Positions 13,801-23,765 of a stretch of 64,000 bases of DNA are shown in pieces; positions within the stretch are counted from its first letter, which is position 1; each line of letters opens with the position of its first letter. Under the pieces are notes generated by a model that was not told where the DNA came from, ran no database searches, and saw nothing but the letters and a program-made list of their open reading frames with translations. Position numbers and translations under genes: made by a program. This DNA is from Chlorops oryzae (lineage: Eukaryota; Arthropoda; Insecta; Diptera; Chloropidae): the NCBI GenBank assembly GCA_020466095.1, contig CM035807.1, positions 112,038,786 to 112,102,785 of the forward strand. The letters are read 5' to 3'.

Positions 13801-16103
13801 ACCCATGGGACCCACATTCGAATTTAGCTTAATTTTGTGCCCCAGAGTCGGAAAAGTTCAACTTCGTAACTCTGCCACGCCTACTTTTTGTGCTACGCCC
13901 ATTCAAAGACCTCTGTCACTAATTCGTGACGTATGAACCTAGTTCAGATAACATGCATAGCTAAGACTCAAACAACTAGCATAGCGAATACACAGCTTTT
14001 GACAATCTTTTTCATGTTCGCGTCTTAAGTCTGCTCTGACGTCACGAATATCTGATAAAGGACTTTAAGAGGGCGTAGCACAAAAAGTAGGCGTGGCAGC
14101 GTTACGAACTTGAACTTTTCCAACTCTGGGCACAAAAGTAAGCTAAATTCCGAATGTGGGTCCCGTGGGTTCAAAATTGTGGATTTTAGAAAAACCCGTT
14201 TTCTGTTTGAGGGGGTTGGGGTGGTTCGATTTCGAAAAATTTTTTGGGAATCTCTTAGATCTAGAGATAGAAGCGTCCATGCCAAATTTCAAGACCCTAG
14301 GGTAACTCCTTCTATGATTTTCCAAGAAATGTATGGAGTTCAAGCGCTTAACCTCCATACATTTCTTGGAAAATCATAGAAGGAGTTACCCTAGGGTCTT
14401 GAAATTTGGGCATGGACGCTTCTATCTCTAGATCTAAGAGATTCCCAAAAAATTTTCGAAATCGAACCACCCCAACCCCCTCAACAGAAAACGGGTTTTT
14501 CTAAAATCCACAATTTTGAACCCATGGGACCCACATTCGGAATTTAGCTTAAATTTTGTGCCCCAAAGTCGGAAAAGTTCAACTTCGTAACTCTGCCACG
14601 CCTACTTTTTGTGCTACGCCCATTCAAGACCTCTGTCAATATTCGTGACGTATGAACCTAGTTCAGATAACATGCATAGCTAAGACTCAAACAACTAGCA
14701 AGCGAATACACAAGCTTTTGACAAGCATTTTCATGTTCGCGTCTTAAGTCTGCTCTTACGTCACGAATATCTGATAAAGGACTTTAAGAGGGCGTAGCAC
14801 AAAAAGTAGGCGTGGCAGCGTTACGAACTTGAACTTTTCCAACTCTGGGTCACAAAAGTAAGCTAAATTCCGAATGTGGGGTCCCGTGGGTTCAAATTGT
14901 GGATTTTTAGAAAAACCCGTTTTCTGTTTGAGGGGGTTGGGGTGGTTGGATTTCGAAAATTTTTGGGAATCTCTTAGATCTAGAGATTGAAGCGTCCATG
15001 CCAAATTTCAAGACCCTAGGGTAACTCCTTCTATGATTTTCCAAGAAATGTATGGAGTTCAAGCGCTTAACCTCCATACATTTCTTGGAAAATCATAGAA
15101 GGAGTTACCCTAGGGTCTTGAAATTTGGCATGGACGCTTCTATCTCTAGATCTAAGAGATTCCCAAAAAATTTTCGAAATCGCCCACCCAACCCCCTCAA
15201 ACAGAAAAACGGGTTTTTCTAAAATCCACAATTTTGAACCCATGGGACCCACATTCGGAATTTAGCTTAATTTTGTGCCCCAAAGTCTGGAAAGTTCAAC
15301 TTCGTAACTCTGCCACGCCTACTTTTTGTGCTACGCCCATTCAAAGACCTCTGTCACTAATTCGTGACGTATGAACCTAGTTCAGATAACATGCATAGCT
15401 AAGACTCAAACAACTAGCATAGCGAATACACAAGCTTTTGACAAGCATTTTCATGTTCGCGTCTTAAGTCTGCTCTTACGTCACGAATATCTGATAAAGG
15501 ACTTTAAGAGGCGTAGCACAAAAAGTAGGCGTGGCAGCGTTACGAACTTGAACTTTTCCAACTCTGGGGCACAAAAGTAAGCTAAATTCCGAATGTGGGT
15601 CCGGTGGGTTCAAAATTGTGGATTTTAGAAAAACCCGTTTTCTGTTTGAGGGGGTTTGGGGTGGATTCGATTTCGAAAATTTTTTGGGAATCTCTTAGAT
15701 CTAGAGATTGAAGCGTCCATGCCAATTTCAAGACCCTAGGGTAACTCCTTCTATGATTTTCCAAGAAATGTATGGAGTTCAAGCGCTTAACCTCCATACA
15801 TTTCTTGGAAAATCATAGAAGGAGTTACCCTAGGGTCTTGAAATTTGGCATGGACGCTTCTATCTCTAGATCTAAGAGATTCCCAAAAAATTTTCGAAAT
15901 CCACCCACCCAACCCCTCAAACAGAAAACGGGTTTTTCTAAAATCCACAATTTTGAACCCATGGGACCCACATTCGGAATTTAGCTTAAATTTTGTGCCC
16001 CAGAGCTGGAAAAGTTCAACTTCGTAACTCTGCCACGCCTACTTTTGTGCTACGCCCATTCAAAGACCTCTGTCACTAATTCGTGACGTATGAACCTAGT
16101 TCA
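1801..16103. repeat. Tandem array of about 20 palindromic satellite units, each about 720 bp
   Basis: Each unit is an inverted repeat of two arms of about 305 bp plus an asymmetric linker of about 108 bp. The dyad centre is an AAGCGCTT palindrome bracketed by AAATGTATGGAG and CTCCATACATTT. Centres recur near 2121, 2840, 3560, 4279, 4999, 5720, 6438, 7159, 7878, 8598, 9313, 10030, 10750, 11470, 12187, 12907, 13627, 14342, 15062 and 15782. Left and right arms differ at diagnostic sites: left arms read GGGTCCCGTGGG and GCAGCGTTACGAACTTG, right arms (read inward) CGGTCCCATGGG and GCAGAGTTACGAAGTTG. The linker carries AACATGCATAGTTAAGACTC and GCGAATACACAAGCTTTTGA. The array stops abruptly at 16103 in unrelated sequence. 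The arms give many mirrored short open frames, none of which looks like a real gene. Confidence 0.95.
5715..6440. repeat. Single inverted satellite unit inside the array
   Basis: Between the dyad centres at about 5720 and 6438 the linker runs in the opposite orientation (CTTAAGACGCGAACCTG then AGCTTGTGTATTCGC). The flanking arms have swapped type: the right arm of centre 5720 carries left-arm markers (CGTAACGCTGCC, CTCTTAAAGTCCTTTATC), and the left arm of centre 6438 carries right-arm markers (AGGTCTTTGAATGGGCG, CGAATGTCGGTCCCATGGG). This is what an inversion of exactly one unit, with breakpoints in or near the dyads, would leave. Confidence 0.9.
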
Positions 16104-16300
16104 GTTTTCCTTTCAATTTTACTCTTTCGTGTGCAAATCGCATCATCAAACATGCTTATGAACAGGTTTGACGGTTCAGTGTACCACAGCTTGCCATCAT
16201 CTGTTGTACACGAAACTGTTTTTGACAACTCTTTTTAGTATTCAATCCAAATTGCATGCGTTTAATAAAAAAAGGCGCAGCAAATATATAACAATAAAAA
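16104..16300 (+). promoter_or_regulatory. Proximal upstream region and probable 5' UTR of eIF3i copy 2
   Basis: Unique sequence between the last satellite base and the start codon. A pyrimidine-rich stretch (TTTTCCTTTCAATTTTACTC at 16104) sits directly at the array boundary, so the satellite ends within about 200 bp of the initiator codon. I see no clear TATA box. Reading this as promoter plus 5' UTR rests only on its position before the ATG exon. Confidence 0.45.
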
Positions 16301-17497
16301 ATGGTAAGTTAAATGATAAATCGAAACTACTTGTCGTCTTAAATAACCGGAGCGGTAGTAAGCGCCAATAGTTTCAATTTCAATAAAACGTTCAAAACAT
16401 AACCTCAAAATGGTTTAAGAGTAATACCAAATTATATTCATTACTTTCATTTGCAGAGACCGTTAATGCTTCAAGGCCACGAGCGTTCTATAACGCAAAT
16501 TAAGTACAATCGGGAAGGCGACTTACTTTTCTCCTGTTCGAAAGATCAAAAGCCAAATGTTTGGTATTCGCTAAACGGTGAACGTTTGGGCACATATGAT
16601 GGCCATCAAGGAGCAGTATGGTGTTTGGATGTCGACTGGACGACATCAAAACTTATTTCTGGTGCAGGTGATATGACAACGAAAGTCTGGGATGTCGAAT
16701 ATGGTTCAGTAATCGCTTCGATTCCTGCCAAATCATCTGTGCGTACGTGTAACTTCAGTTATTCGGGCAATCAAGCCGCATATTCCACTGACAAAGCTAT
16801 GGGTCAAAACTCAGAACTTTTTATTATTGATGTTCGTACGGCCGATTCAAGCATCTCTGAGCAGAGTCCCATTTTGCGTATTCCTATGTTGCAGTCCAAA
16901 ATAACATCTATGTTGTGGGGTCCAATGGATGAGACTGTTATTACCGGTATGCATTACTTGAATATTAATTAGTATTTTGAACAGCTTTAATTGACTTTCT
17001 TTCTGAAATCAGGACATGATAATGGACAAATATCAATTTGGGATATTCGTAAAGGACGAGAAGTGAACTCTGTAAATGATCATACGGCGGGCATAAACGA
17101 TATGCAGATGAATAAAGATGGCACGATGTTTGTTACAGCTTCAAAGGATACATCAGCGAAGCTATTCGATTCAGAGTCTTTGATGTGCCTGAAAACCTAC
17201 AAAACTGAACGTCCAGTTAATTCTGCATCAATTAGTCCAATATTAGATCATGTTGCTTTGGGTGGTGGACAGGATGCTATGGAAGTCACAACGACTTCGA
17301 CGAAGGCGGGCAAATTTGATTCGCGGTTTTTCCACTTGATTTACGAAGAAGAGTTTGCAAGACTAAAAGGACATTTTGGACCGATCAACAGTTTAGCCTT
17401 CCATCCGGATGGCAAAAGTTGTGCTTCAGGAGGAGAAGATGGTTTCGTGCGAGTGCAAACTTTCGACAGTACATACTTTGAAAACATCTTCGAGTAG
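16301..17497 (+). CDS. eIF3i: Eukaryotic translation initiation factor 3 subunit I (eIF3i), copy 2, complete
   Basis: Complete eIF3i gene in three exons: 16301-16303 (the ATG alone, followed by donor GTAAGT), 16457-16946 and 17013-17497. The introns are 153 and 66 bp. Together they encode 325 residues, close to the usual fly length, starting [10 protein letters not shown] and ending FENIFE. WD40 repeats fill the protein, forming the beta-propeller by which eIF3i joins the eIF3 complex with subunits b and g. The start is set by the ATG that abuts a consensus donor in the same phase as exon 2. The only change from copy 1 nearby is one base in the 3' T/A run (17537 versus 1153). AATAAA lies at 17652. 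Whether both copies exist in the genome is doubtful (see the duplication). Confidence 0.95.
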
Positions 17498-17651
17498 GAA
17501 AGGAAAGGAGTTGTCGATTTATTATTATTTTTTTTTAAAGGTTCTTTGTATTAGTGAAAAACATAGTGGAGTTGTATTCTTGTTGGTCAACGGAATATTT
17601 AAGAATGTTCGCCAACAAAATTAACTCAAAAATATATACAAGAACCAAAAG

Positions 17652-17657
17652 AATAAA
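17652..17657 (+). terminator. Polyadenylation signal of eIF3i copy 2
   Basis: AATAAA 155 bases after the stop codon, in GAATAAAAAG. The identical signal of copy 1 is at 1268-1273. The first degenerate satellite landmarks begin about 40 bp further on. Confidence 0.6.
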
Positions 17658-17693
17658 AAGCCTTTGAATGTTTTCATGTATGACATTCTGGTT

Positions 17694-20450
17694 TTGATGC
17701 GGGTCTGCCATTACGTCACGTCTGATGGAGGGCTTTGAGTGGGCGTAGCACAAAAATTAGGCGTGGCAGCGTTAAGAAATTAAACTTTTTCAACTCAGGG
17801 GCACAACAGTATTGTGTAAATTGTGGATTTTGGCAAAACCCGTGTTCTGTTTGAGGGGGTTGGGGGGTTCGATTTCCAAAATTTTTTTTGAAATCTCAGC
17901 AATTCACGGAGGAACGTCCATGCCAAATTTCAAGACCCTAGGGAAACTTCTTTTATGATTTCCCGGAAAATGTATGGAGTTCAGGCACTCTGCGAAAGAA
18001 ATAGATCAACGACTTAAGACGCGAACGTGAAAATAGCTCGTCAGTGGTTTGTGTATTCGCTAAGCATAGTTCAGACACCAACTGGCATAGCGAATATACG
18101 AACCTTTGCTCTAGCGATATATTTCATACACAAGCTAATTTAGCCAAGCCACAAAATGTTGTGTCTTAGCTAAGCACGTTGCCTGGTTTTGATGCCGGTG
18201 TGCGTCATGAATATCTGATAGAGGACTTTGAGCGAGCGTAGCACAAAAAAGTAGGCGTGGCAGAGTTACGAAGTTGAACTTTTCCGACTTTGGGGCACAA
18301 ATTAAGCTAAATTTCCGAATGTCGGTCCCATGGGTTTCAAAATGTGGATTTTAGAAAAACCCGTTTTCTGTTTGGGGGTTGGGGTGGTTCGATTTCGAAA
18401 ATTTTTTGGGAATCTCTTTAGATCTAGAGATAGAAGCGTCCATGCCAAGTTTCAAGACCCTAGGGTAACTCCTTCTATGATTTACCAAGAAATGTATGGA
18501 GTTCAAGCGCTTAACCTCCATACATTTCTTGGAAAATCATAGAAGGAGTTACCCTAGGGTCTTGAAACTTGGCATGGACGCTTCTATCTCTAGATCTAAG
18601 AGATTCCCAAAAAATTTTCGAAATCGACCCACCCCAACCCCCTCAAACAGAAAACGGGTTTTTCTAAAATCCACAATTTTGAACCCATGGGACCGACATT
18701 CGGAATTTAGCTTAATTTGTGCCCCAAAGCGGAAAAGTTCAACTTCGTAACTCTGCCACGCCTACTTTTTGTGCTACGCCCATTCAAAGACCTCTGTCAC
18801 TAATTCGTGACGTATGAACCTAGTTCAGATAACATGCATAGTTAAGACTCAAACAACTAGCATAGCGAATACACAAGCTTTTGACAATCTTTTTCAGGTT
18901 CGCGTCTTAAGTCTGCTCTGACGTCACGAATATCTGATAAAGGACTTTAAGAGGGCGTAGCACAAAAAGTAGGCGTGGCAGCGTTACGAACTTGAACTTT
19001 TCCAACTCTGGGTCACAAAAGTAAGCTAAATTCCGAATGTGGGTCCCGTGGGTTCAAAATTGTGGATTTTAGAAAAACCCGTTTTCTGTTTGAGGGGTTG
19101 GGGTGGTTGGATTTCGAAAATTTTTTGGGAATCTCTTAGATCTAGAGATAGAAGCGTCCATGCCAAATTTCAAGACCCTAGGGTAACTCCTTCTATGATT
19201 TACCAAGAAATGTATGAGTTTTCAAGCGCTTAACCTCCATACATTTCTTGGAAAATCATAGAAGGAGTTACCCTAGGGTCTTGAAACTTGGCATGGACGC
19301 TTCTATCTCTAGATCTAAGAGATTCCCAAAAATTTTCGAAATCGACCAACCACCCCAACCCACCCCTACAGAAAACGGGTTTTTCTAAAATCCACAATTT
19401 TGAACCCATGGACCGACATTCGGAATTTAGCTTAATTTGTGCCCCAAGCGGAAAAGTTCAACTTCGTAACTCTGCCACGCCTACTTTTTGTGCTACGCCC
19501 ATTCAAAGACCTCTGTCACTAATTCGTGACGTATGAACCTAGTTCAGATAACATGCATAGTTAAGACTCAAACAACTAGCATAGCGAATACACAAGCTTT
19601 TGACAATCTTTTTCAGGTTCGCGTCTTAAGTCTGCTCTGACGTCACGAATATCTGATAAAGGACTTTAAGAGGGCGTAGCACAAAAAGTAGGCGTGGCAG
19701 CGTTACGAACTTGAACTTTTCCAACTCTGGGTCACAAAAGTAAGCTAAATTCCGAATGTGGGTCCCGTGGGTTCAAAATTGTGGATTTTAGAAAAACCCG
19801 TTTTCTGTTTGAGGGGGGTTGGGGTGGTTCGATTTCGAAAATTTTTTGGGAATCTCTTAGATCTAGAGATAGAAGCGTCCATGCCAAATTTCAAGACCCT
19901 AGGGTAACTCCTTCTATGATTTACCAAGAAATGTATGGAGTTCAAGCGCTTAACCTCCATACATTTCTTGGAAAATCATAGAAGGAGTTACCCTAGGGTC
20001 TTGAAACTTGGCATGGACGCTTCTATCTCTAGATCTAAGAGATTCCCAAAAAATTTTCGAAATCGAACCACCCCAACCCCCTCAAACAGAAAACGGGTTT
20101 TTCTAAAATCCACAATTTTGAACCCATGGGACCGACATTCGGAATTTAGCTTAATGTTGTGCCCCAAGCGGAAAAGTTCAACTTCGTAACTCTGCCACGC
20201 CTACTTTTTGTGCTACGCCCATTCAAAGACCTCTGTCACTAATTCGTGACGTATGAACCTAGTTCAGATAACATGCATAGTTAAGACTCAAACAACTAGC
20301 ATAGCGAATACACAAGCTTTTGACAATCTTTTCAGTTCGCGTCTTAAGTCTGCTCTTACGTCACGAATATCTGATAAAGGACTTTAAGAGGGCGTAGCAC
20401 AAAAAGTAGGCGTGGCAGCGTTACGAACTTGAACTTTTCCAACTCTGGGG
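17694..20450. repeat. Second satellite block: edge unit, three full units and a truncated fourth
   Basis: Repeats the diverged edge (17694-18184) and the first three palindromic units of the main array, with centres near 18505, 19224 and 19944. It then runs through the linker and 40-70 bp of the next left arm. It stops in AACTCTGGGGC, where the first block continues ACAAAAGTAAGC but this one continues TTTGCTAATTCC, the coding sequence of a different gene. Confidence 0.95.
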
Positions 20451-20863
20451 CTTTGCTAATTCCAAAACAGGCGGATTCTGAGAGTACATCTGGCCGATTG
20501 GTGGAGCAACACCATAGGCACAAGGTGGCGTTGCATAATTTTGAGGGTAATTGTAAACTGGAACTGGGTAGTGCTGCTGTGCATACATTATTGACGATTG
20601 CGGCTGTTGAAATGATTGGTGTTGTAGACTCTGTTCATATGATGGTGGTGGTGCCTGTGCAGAAAAGTTTATAAAATACATTGGAATAATTTTTTGTGTA
20701 TTTGTCTACAAACCTGCATAAATGCGTGGTCGTTGAATTCATTAAGGGGCGGCGCTCTAGGATATTGTGGTATCGGAACTGTGATAATCAAATAATGCGA
20801 TTTATGATATATGTATGATAAATTGAAATTCAAACGGTTTCTTCTCTTACCCTTTTTAGACAT
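20451..20863 (-). pseudogene. 5' part of a PPSYE-motif (LITAF-like) gene, truncated by the satellite junction
   Basis: Three minus-strand exons splice in frame: 20863-20851 (ATG TCT AAA AAG G, donor GTAAGA), 20778-20714 and 20654 to the junction at about 20451. The product begins MSKK-VPIPQYPRAPPLNEF, continues through APPPSYEQSLQ, then a Gln/Pro/Tyr-rich stretch (YAQQHYPVPVYNYPQ, GVAPPIGQMYSQ), and stops at VLELAK. The PPSYE motif followed by a Pro/Tyr-rich region is typical of the cytosolic N-terminus of LITAF/CDIP proteins, which recruit WW-domain ligases at endosomes. The C-terminal zinc-binding LITAF domain that would prove this is absent, because the frame runs into satellite DNA. Either the gene is physically broken or the contig is misjoined here. 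Other PPxY adaptor families are possible. Confidence 0.55.
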
Positions 20864-21360
20864 GTTTAAATTGAAACTGAATGCAAGGAAAATTCAAATT
20901 TAGGATTGAAGATTTTTTGCGACTTCTGAATTGGATTTGTTTTCACAATCGAGCGCGACCTGCAATCGAAGAAACTGCACTGCACTGACACATTCGACAG
21001 CTGGAATAACAAAAGATATATTTTCAACTGACTGCAATGGTTTATTTTTGAGACTTCAGCGCAATAAGCTGCCACGAAAAATTTCTTAGAAAGCTGTCAC
21101 TTCACATGACGCAAAAAACGTAATTTTTAAAGGCTCAATTAGACTATATGTACAAACATTTGCACAAATCCATTACAAATACTCCGATACACGCGGTACA
21201 AGCCATGTACGCGCAAACATGTATTTTCAGTCCGCATTCAGTCCACTTTGCCAATTACACCTGACAGACAACAAAAGGTGGATTAAACAAATACGATCAA
21301 GCAAACAGTGGTTTAATGCGTTAAAAGTTCTTTTAAGATAAGTACATACATACATATTTT
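20864..21360. other. Upstream region of the truncated gene; no gene seen
   Basis: About 500 bp of unique AT-rich sequence upstream of the PPSYE gene on its strand, so probably its promoter and 5' UTR. No ORF with recognisable content, no TATA box I would defend, and no repeat structure until the ATCGAT minisatellite begins. Confidence 0.4.
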
Positions 21361-21365
21361 ACGAT

Positions 21366-21632
21366 ATCGAAATGAATATTCAACCCATCGATTATTGAAA
21401 CTAAGGATTATTAAACCAATCGATTATTGAAAATATCGATTATTAAACATATCGATAATTGACACGATCGATTATTGTAACTATCGATTATTAAACACAT
21501 CGATAATTGGAACGATCGATTATTGAACTCGATTATTTATACCATCGGTTATCGAACTGATCGATTATTGAACATATCGATTAGTGAACCTGTCGATTTT
21601 TTAGACAATCGATTGCTGAAACTATCGATGGC
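21366..21632. repeat. Degenerate ATCGATTATTGAA minisatellite
   Basis: About fifteen imperfect copies of a 14-18 base unit built on ATCGATTATTGAA or ATCGATTATTAAAC, partly in alternating orientation because ATCGAT is its own complement. A second, more decayed tract of the same unit lies at 46309-46480 and is followed by the same downstream sequence, so the minisatellite is part of a larger dispersed element. Confidence 0.85.
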
Positions 21633-21935
21633 TCTCCAACTGTATCAAACCATAAATAAGACAAACTTACGCACCTTGCTACATCGGGTCTTGAAAAAAC
21701 TTCAGAATTATGTATGTGTCCGATTTTATAAACCAAATGAGAATTATAGGCGCCATGCTTAAACTGCGTATGCTATGCATTGAAGACAGATCAAGGGTTT
21801 GGAGCGATTTTTTCGATTTTTTCGATTTTTCCTTTAACCAAAAATCACTTCAATTGTTTACAACGGATTCTTACTGATCACTTTTCTATAAAAAAACAGA
21901 AATAAAGGTTTTTTTCAATATCCGTTGGGGTTTAT
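21633..21935. repeat. Dispersed repeat core A
   Basis: Shares ordered blocks with 48590-48870: ACTTACGCAC, CCAAATGAGAATTATAGGCG, AACCAAAAATCACTTCAA, TTACTGATCACTT and CAGAAATAAAG followed by TTTTTCAATATCC. It directly follows the ATCGAT minisatellite. A short inverted piece (GAGAATTATACC on the minus strand) is at 61165-61200. No coding potential seen. Confidence 0.75.
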
Positions 21936-21969
21936 ACATTTCAAACAAATTCTAATGCCACCCAATTAA

Positions 21970-22441
21970 GGGGATGGTATAGTTTTAAAGCCGAAAAATG
22001 GCATGTTTTCATGATTTTTTTGTGTAGACATGAATAATGTTGGTGTATTTATTTCATATACACCTTATAGCTTAACGTCTAAAGTAACTTTGGGGGAAAA
22101 AATCGAAATTATCGATAAATATATCGGTGGCAGGTGGAGGTAACATCGTGGTTTTATTTTTTTTTTGTATTGTTTTGAAGTAAAAAATGTGATTTTCGCT
22201 TTAAAAATTGAGGTTATTTTATTTTTTTTAAATAGGACAAAAAATAAGACCACTATGTTACCTGCGTATTTATGAGTAGAAAAATTAAAAAAAAAATTTT
22301 AATCGATCGGTCAAGTAGATTTTGCAGCATCGTGTTCACCGACTTCGAAAAAGTCGTTTTCCACATTCGTTTTCTACATTCAGAAAAAAAAAAATAAAAT
22401 AAAAATTCGACCCAAATTTTTTCAAAAACTATACCATCCCC
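21970..22441. mobile_element. TIR element (MITE) with TTAA target duplication, piggyBac-like
   Basis: 17-bp perfect terminal inverted repeats, GGGGATGGTATAGTTTT at 21970 and its complement ending at 22441. Both ends are flanked by TTAA (21966-21969 and 22442-22445). The body is AT-rich, 472 bp long, with no transposase. TTAA duplication is the hallmark of piggyBac; a 3-bp TTA/TAA reading (Harbinger) is not excluded, since the GGGG start is unusual for piggyBac. Confidence 0.7.
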
Positions 22442-22576
22442 TTAAAATTTCATGTAAATTATGTGTTTCAATCATACTTACTATTAAGCATCACAATCTT
22501 ACGGTTAACATACAAACGTATATTGTTGTAATAATAAAAAAAAAAAAAAAATATGGTGGACGACATTTGTGTGTGC

Positions 22577-23140
22577 CTAGTTTTCATAAACGATGTCATC
22601 ATCATCATCATCATCAAATCCTTTAAACTCAAAAGTTTCCATATCAATATTAGGCGGTTCCATAAATTCCATAAATTTATCTAAATCAGTTGATTCCTCC
22701 CATAAACGCAAGTTTTTCAAAGCCTTTTCCAAATCAAGGGCTTCTGGATCGAACTTAAGGCCACTTATCCGGCACCATTCGGCATAATCCTTAGCAACGT
22801 TTTCAGTTTTAGCTTCTTCGTCACGGACAAGCTTTGGGATAATAGGCGAATTTTTTATTTTTCCAAGCAGTTCATCTAAAATCACAATTCATAAGGATAC
22901 AGAAGAAGTTTTATTCATTTAGCATTAGAGCGAGATTACGATTTTTTTTTCGAAATTTACCTTGTATTTCTGTGAATTCTAAATCTTCTTTGTGCTCTAT
23001 CCACCAATTATATATCAAATACATTAAATGTTTTGTGGTGTCTTCATCCTCGCGCAAAAGACAGGTCAGATAATAATCACAAAATAAGAAATATACCAAA
23101 TGCACGCCAACTCGAGAAATCTCACGGACCCGATCAAGCT
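22577..23140 (-). CDS. Unrecognised protein, last two exons (C-terminus), 5' exons not found
   Basis: Two minus-strand exons join in frame: 23140-22961 (acceptor CTCTTCCAG, donor CAAG/GTAAAT) and 22875-22577 (acceptor GATTTTAG, stop TAG). They encode about 159 residues containing VGVHLVYFLFCDYYLTCLL, HLMYLIYNWWIEHKEDLEF, AKDYAEWCRISGLKFDPEA and a strongly acidic tail with seven consecutive Asp before IVYEN. The composition suggests a helical, HEAT-like cytosolic protein, but I do not recognise the family. The first visible exon starts in phase 1, so at least one upstream exon must exist. The sequence upstream (23150-24100) is occupied by two TIR elements, and I could not place another exon there. 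The clean splice signals and lack of stops argue for a real gene. Confidence 0.65.
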
Positions 23141-23582
23141 CTGGAAGAGGAGGGAAAATTTTTGCAAATTATTAACGAATATTATTAGTGGTTTTCAGCG
23201 GGGGAAAAAAAGTACAAGAAATATAGATACATACATAAATATATTTTTAAAGATAAAATCATTAAATAAGAAGAATTTAATCGGCTTTGAAATGGACGGT
23301 TAAATGTTGATAATACAATTTAAAATTGTCCCATTGTCTCTGAAATTCTTGTGAAGGGTTGTATTATGTGACAACTACCATGACTATACGTCCTTGCGAT
23401 ACCAGTTAGTGATCGTCGAAAACACATATACAACATACGAGTATAAACTACAAGCACTTCTTGTAATTTTTTTCACTCAAAACTATGAAGTGATCCCACT
23501 GTGCGTACTAGGACTGTTTGTGCATGTTGTTTTCATTTTACCACGGTTTGGGTGAATATGAATCAAAGGGACATGTAAACCA

Positions 23583-23757
23583 TATAGAACTATAGCTGCA
23601 ACTTCGGCCAAAAGCTATTACGTGGTACACCACACTTACTATTACGTGGTTCACCACAACACTCGGCTTATGGCGTGGTTCACCACAGTTGAACTTTTTC
23701 ACCAAATCATGCCATAACGCGCCAAAATTTGGCCGAAGTTGCAGCTATAGTTCTATA
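23583..23757. mobile_element. Short TIR element with 30-bp perfect inverted repeats
   Basis: A 30-bp arm at 23583-23612 (contains GAACTATAGCTGCAACTTCG) is perfectly complementary to 23728-23757. The outer bases fit a TA target duplication. Between the arms, a short unit built on ACGTGGTWCACCACA occurs three times. There is no coding capacity. Its form is that of a Tc1/mariner-type MITE. Confidence 0.7.
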
Positions 23758-23765
23758 CATATATA

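Larger units (their letters stand above)
16385..20450 (+). repeat. Direct duplication of window bases 1-4066 (offset 16384)
   Basis: Every landmark of 1-4066 recurs 16384 bases later: exon 2 of eIF3i (73 and 16457), its stop (1113 and 17497), and the first three satellite centres (2121, 2840, 3560 and 18505, 19224, 19944). I found two differences: a T/A substitution in a homopolymer region (1153 versus 17537), and one T fewer near 20155 than near 3773, which moves the offset to 16383 for the last 300 bp. Identity ends at about 20450 inside a satellite arm. Confidence 0.95.

Noticed and set aside
1946..16027. Dozens of 60-129 codon open frames on both strands, such as those with FGMDASISRSKRFPKNF
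   Set aside because: They are the same two readings of the satellite arms repeated in every unit and mirrored by the palindrome. They break at random indels and match no protein pattern.
1801..16103. CRISPR-like reading of the array (regular repeats with differing linkers)
   Set aside because: Units are 720 bp palindromes with near-identical linkers in a eukaryotic genome; there are no short repeats and unique spacers.
16168..16371. 67-codon open frame upstream of eIF3i copy 2
   Set aside because: It overlaps the eIF3i start exon and first intron and has no recognisable content.
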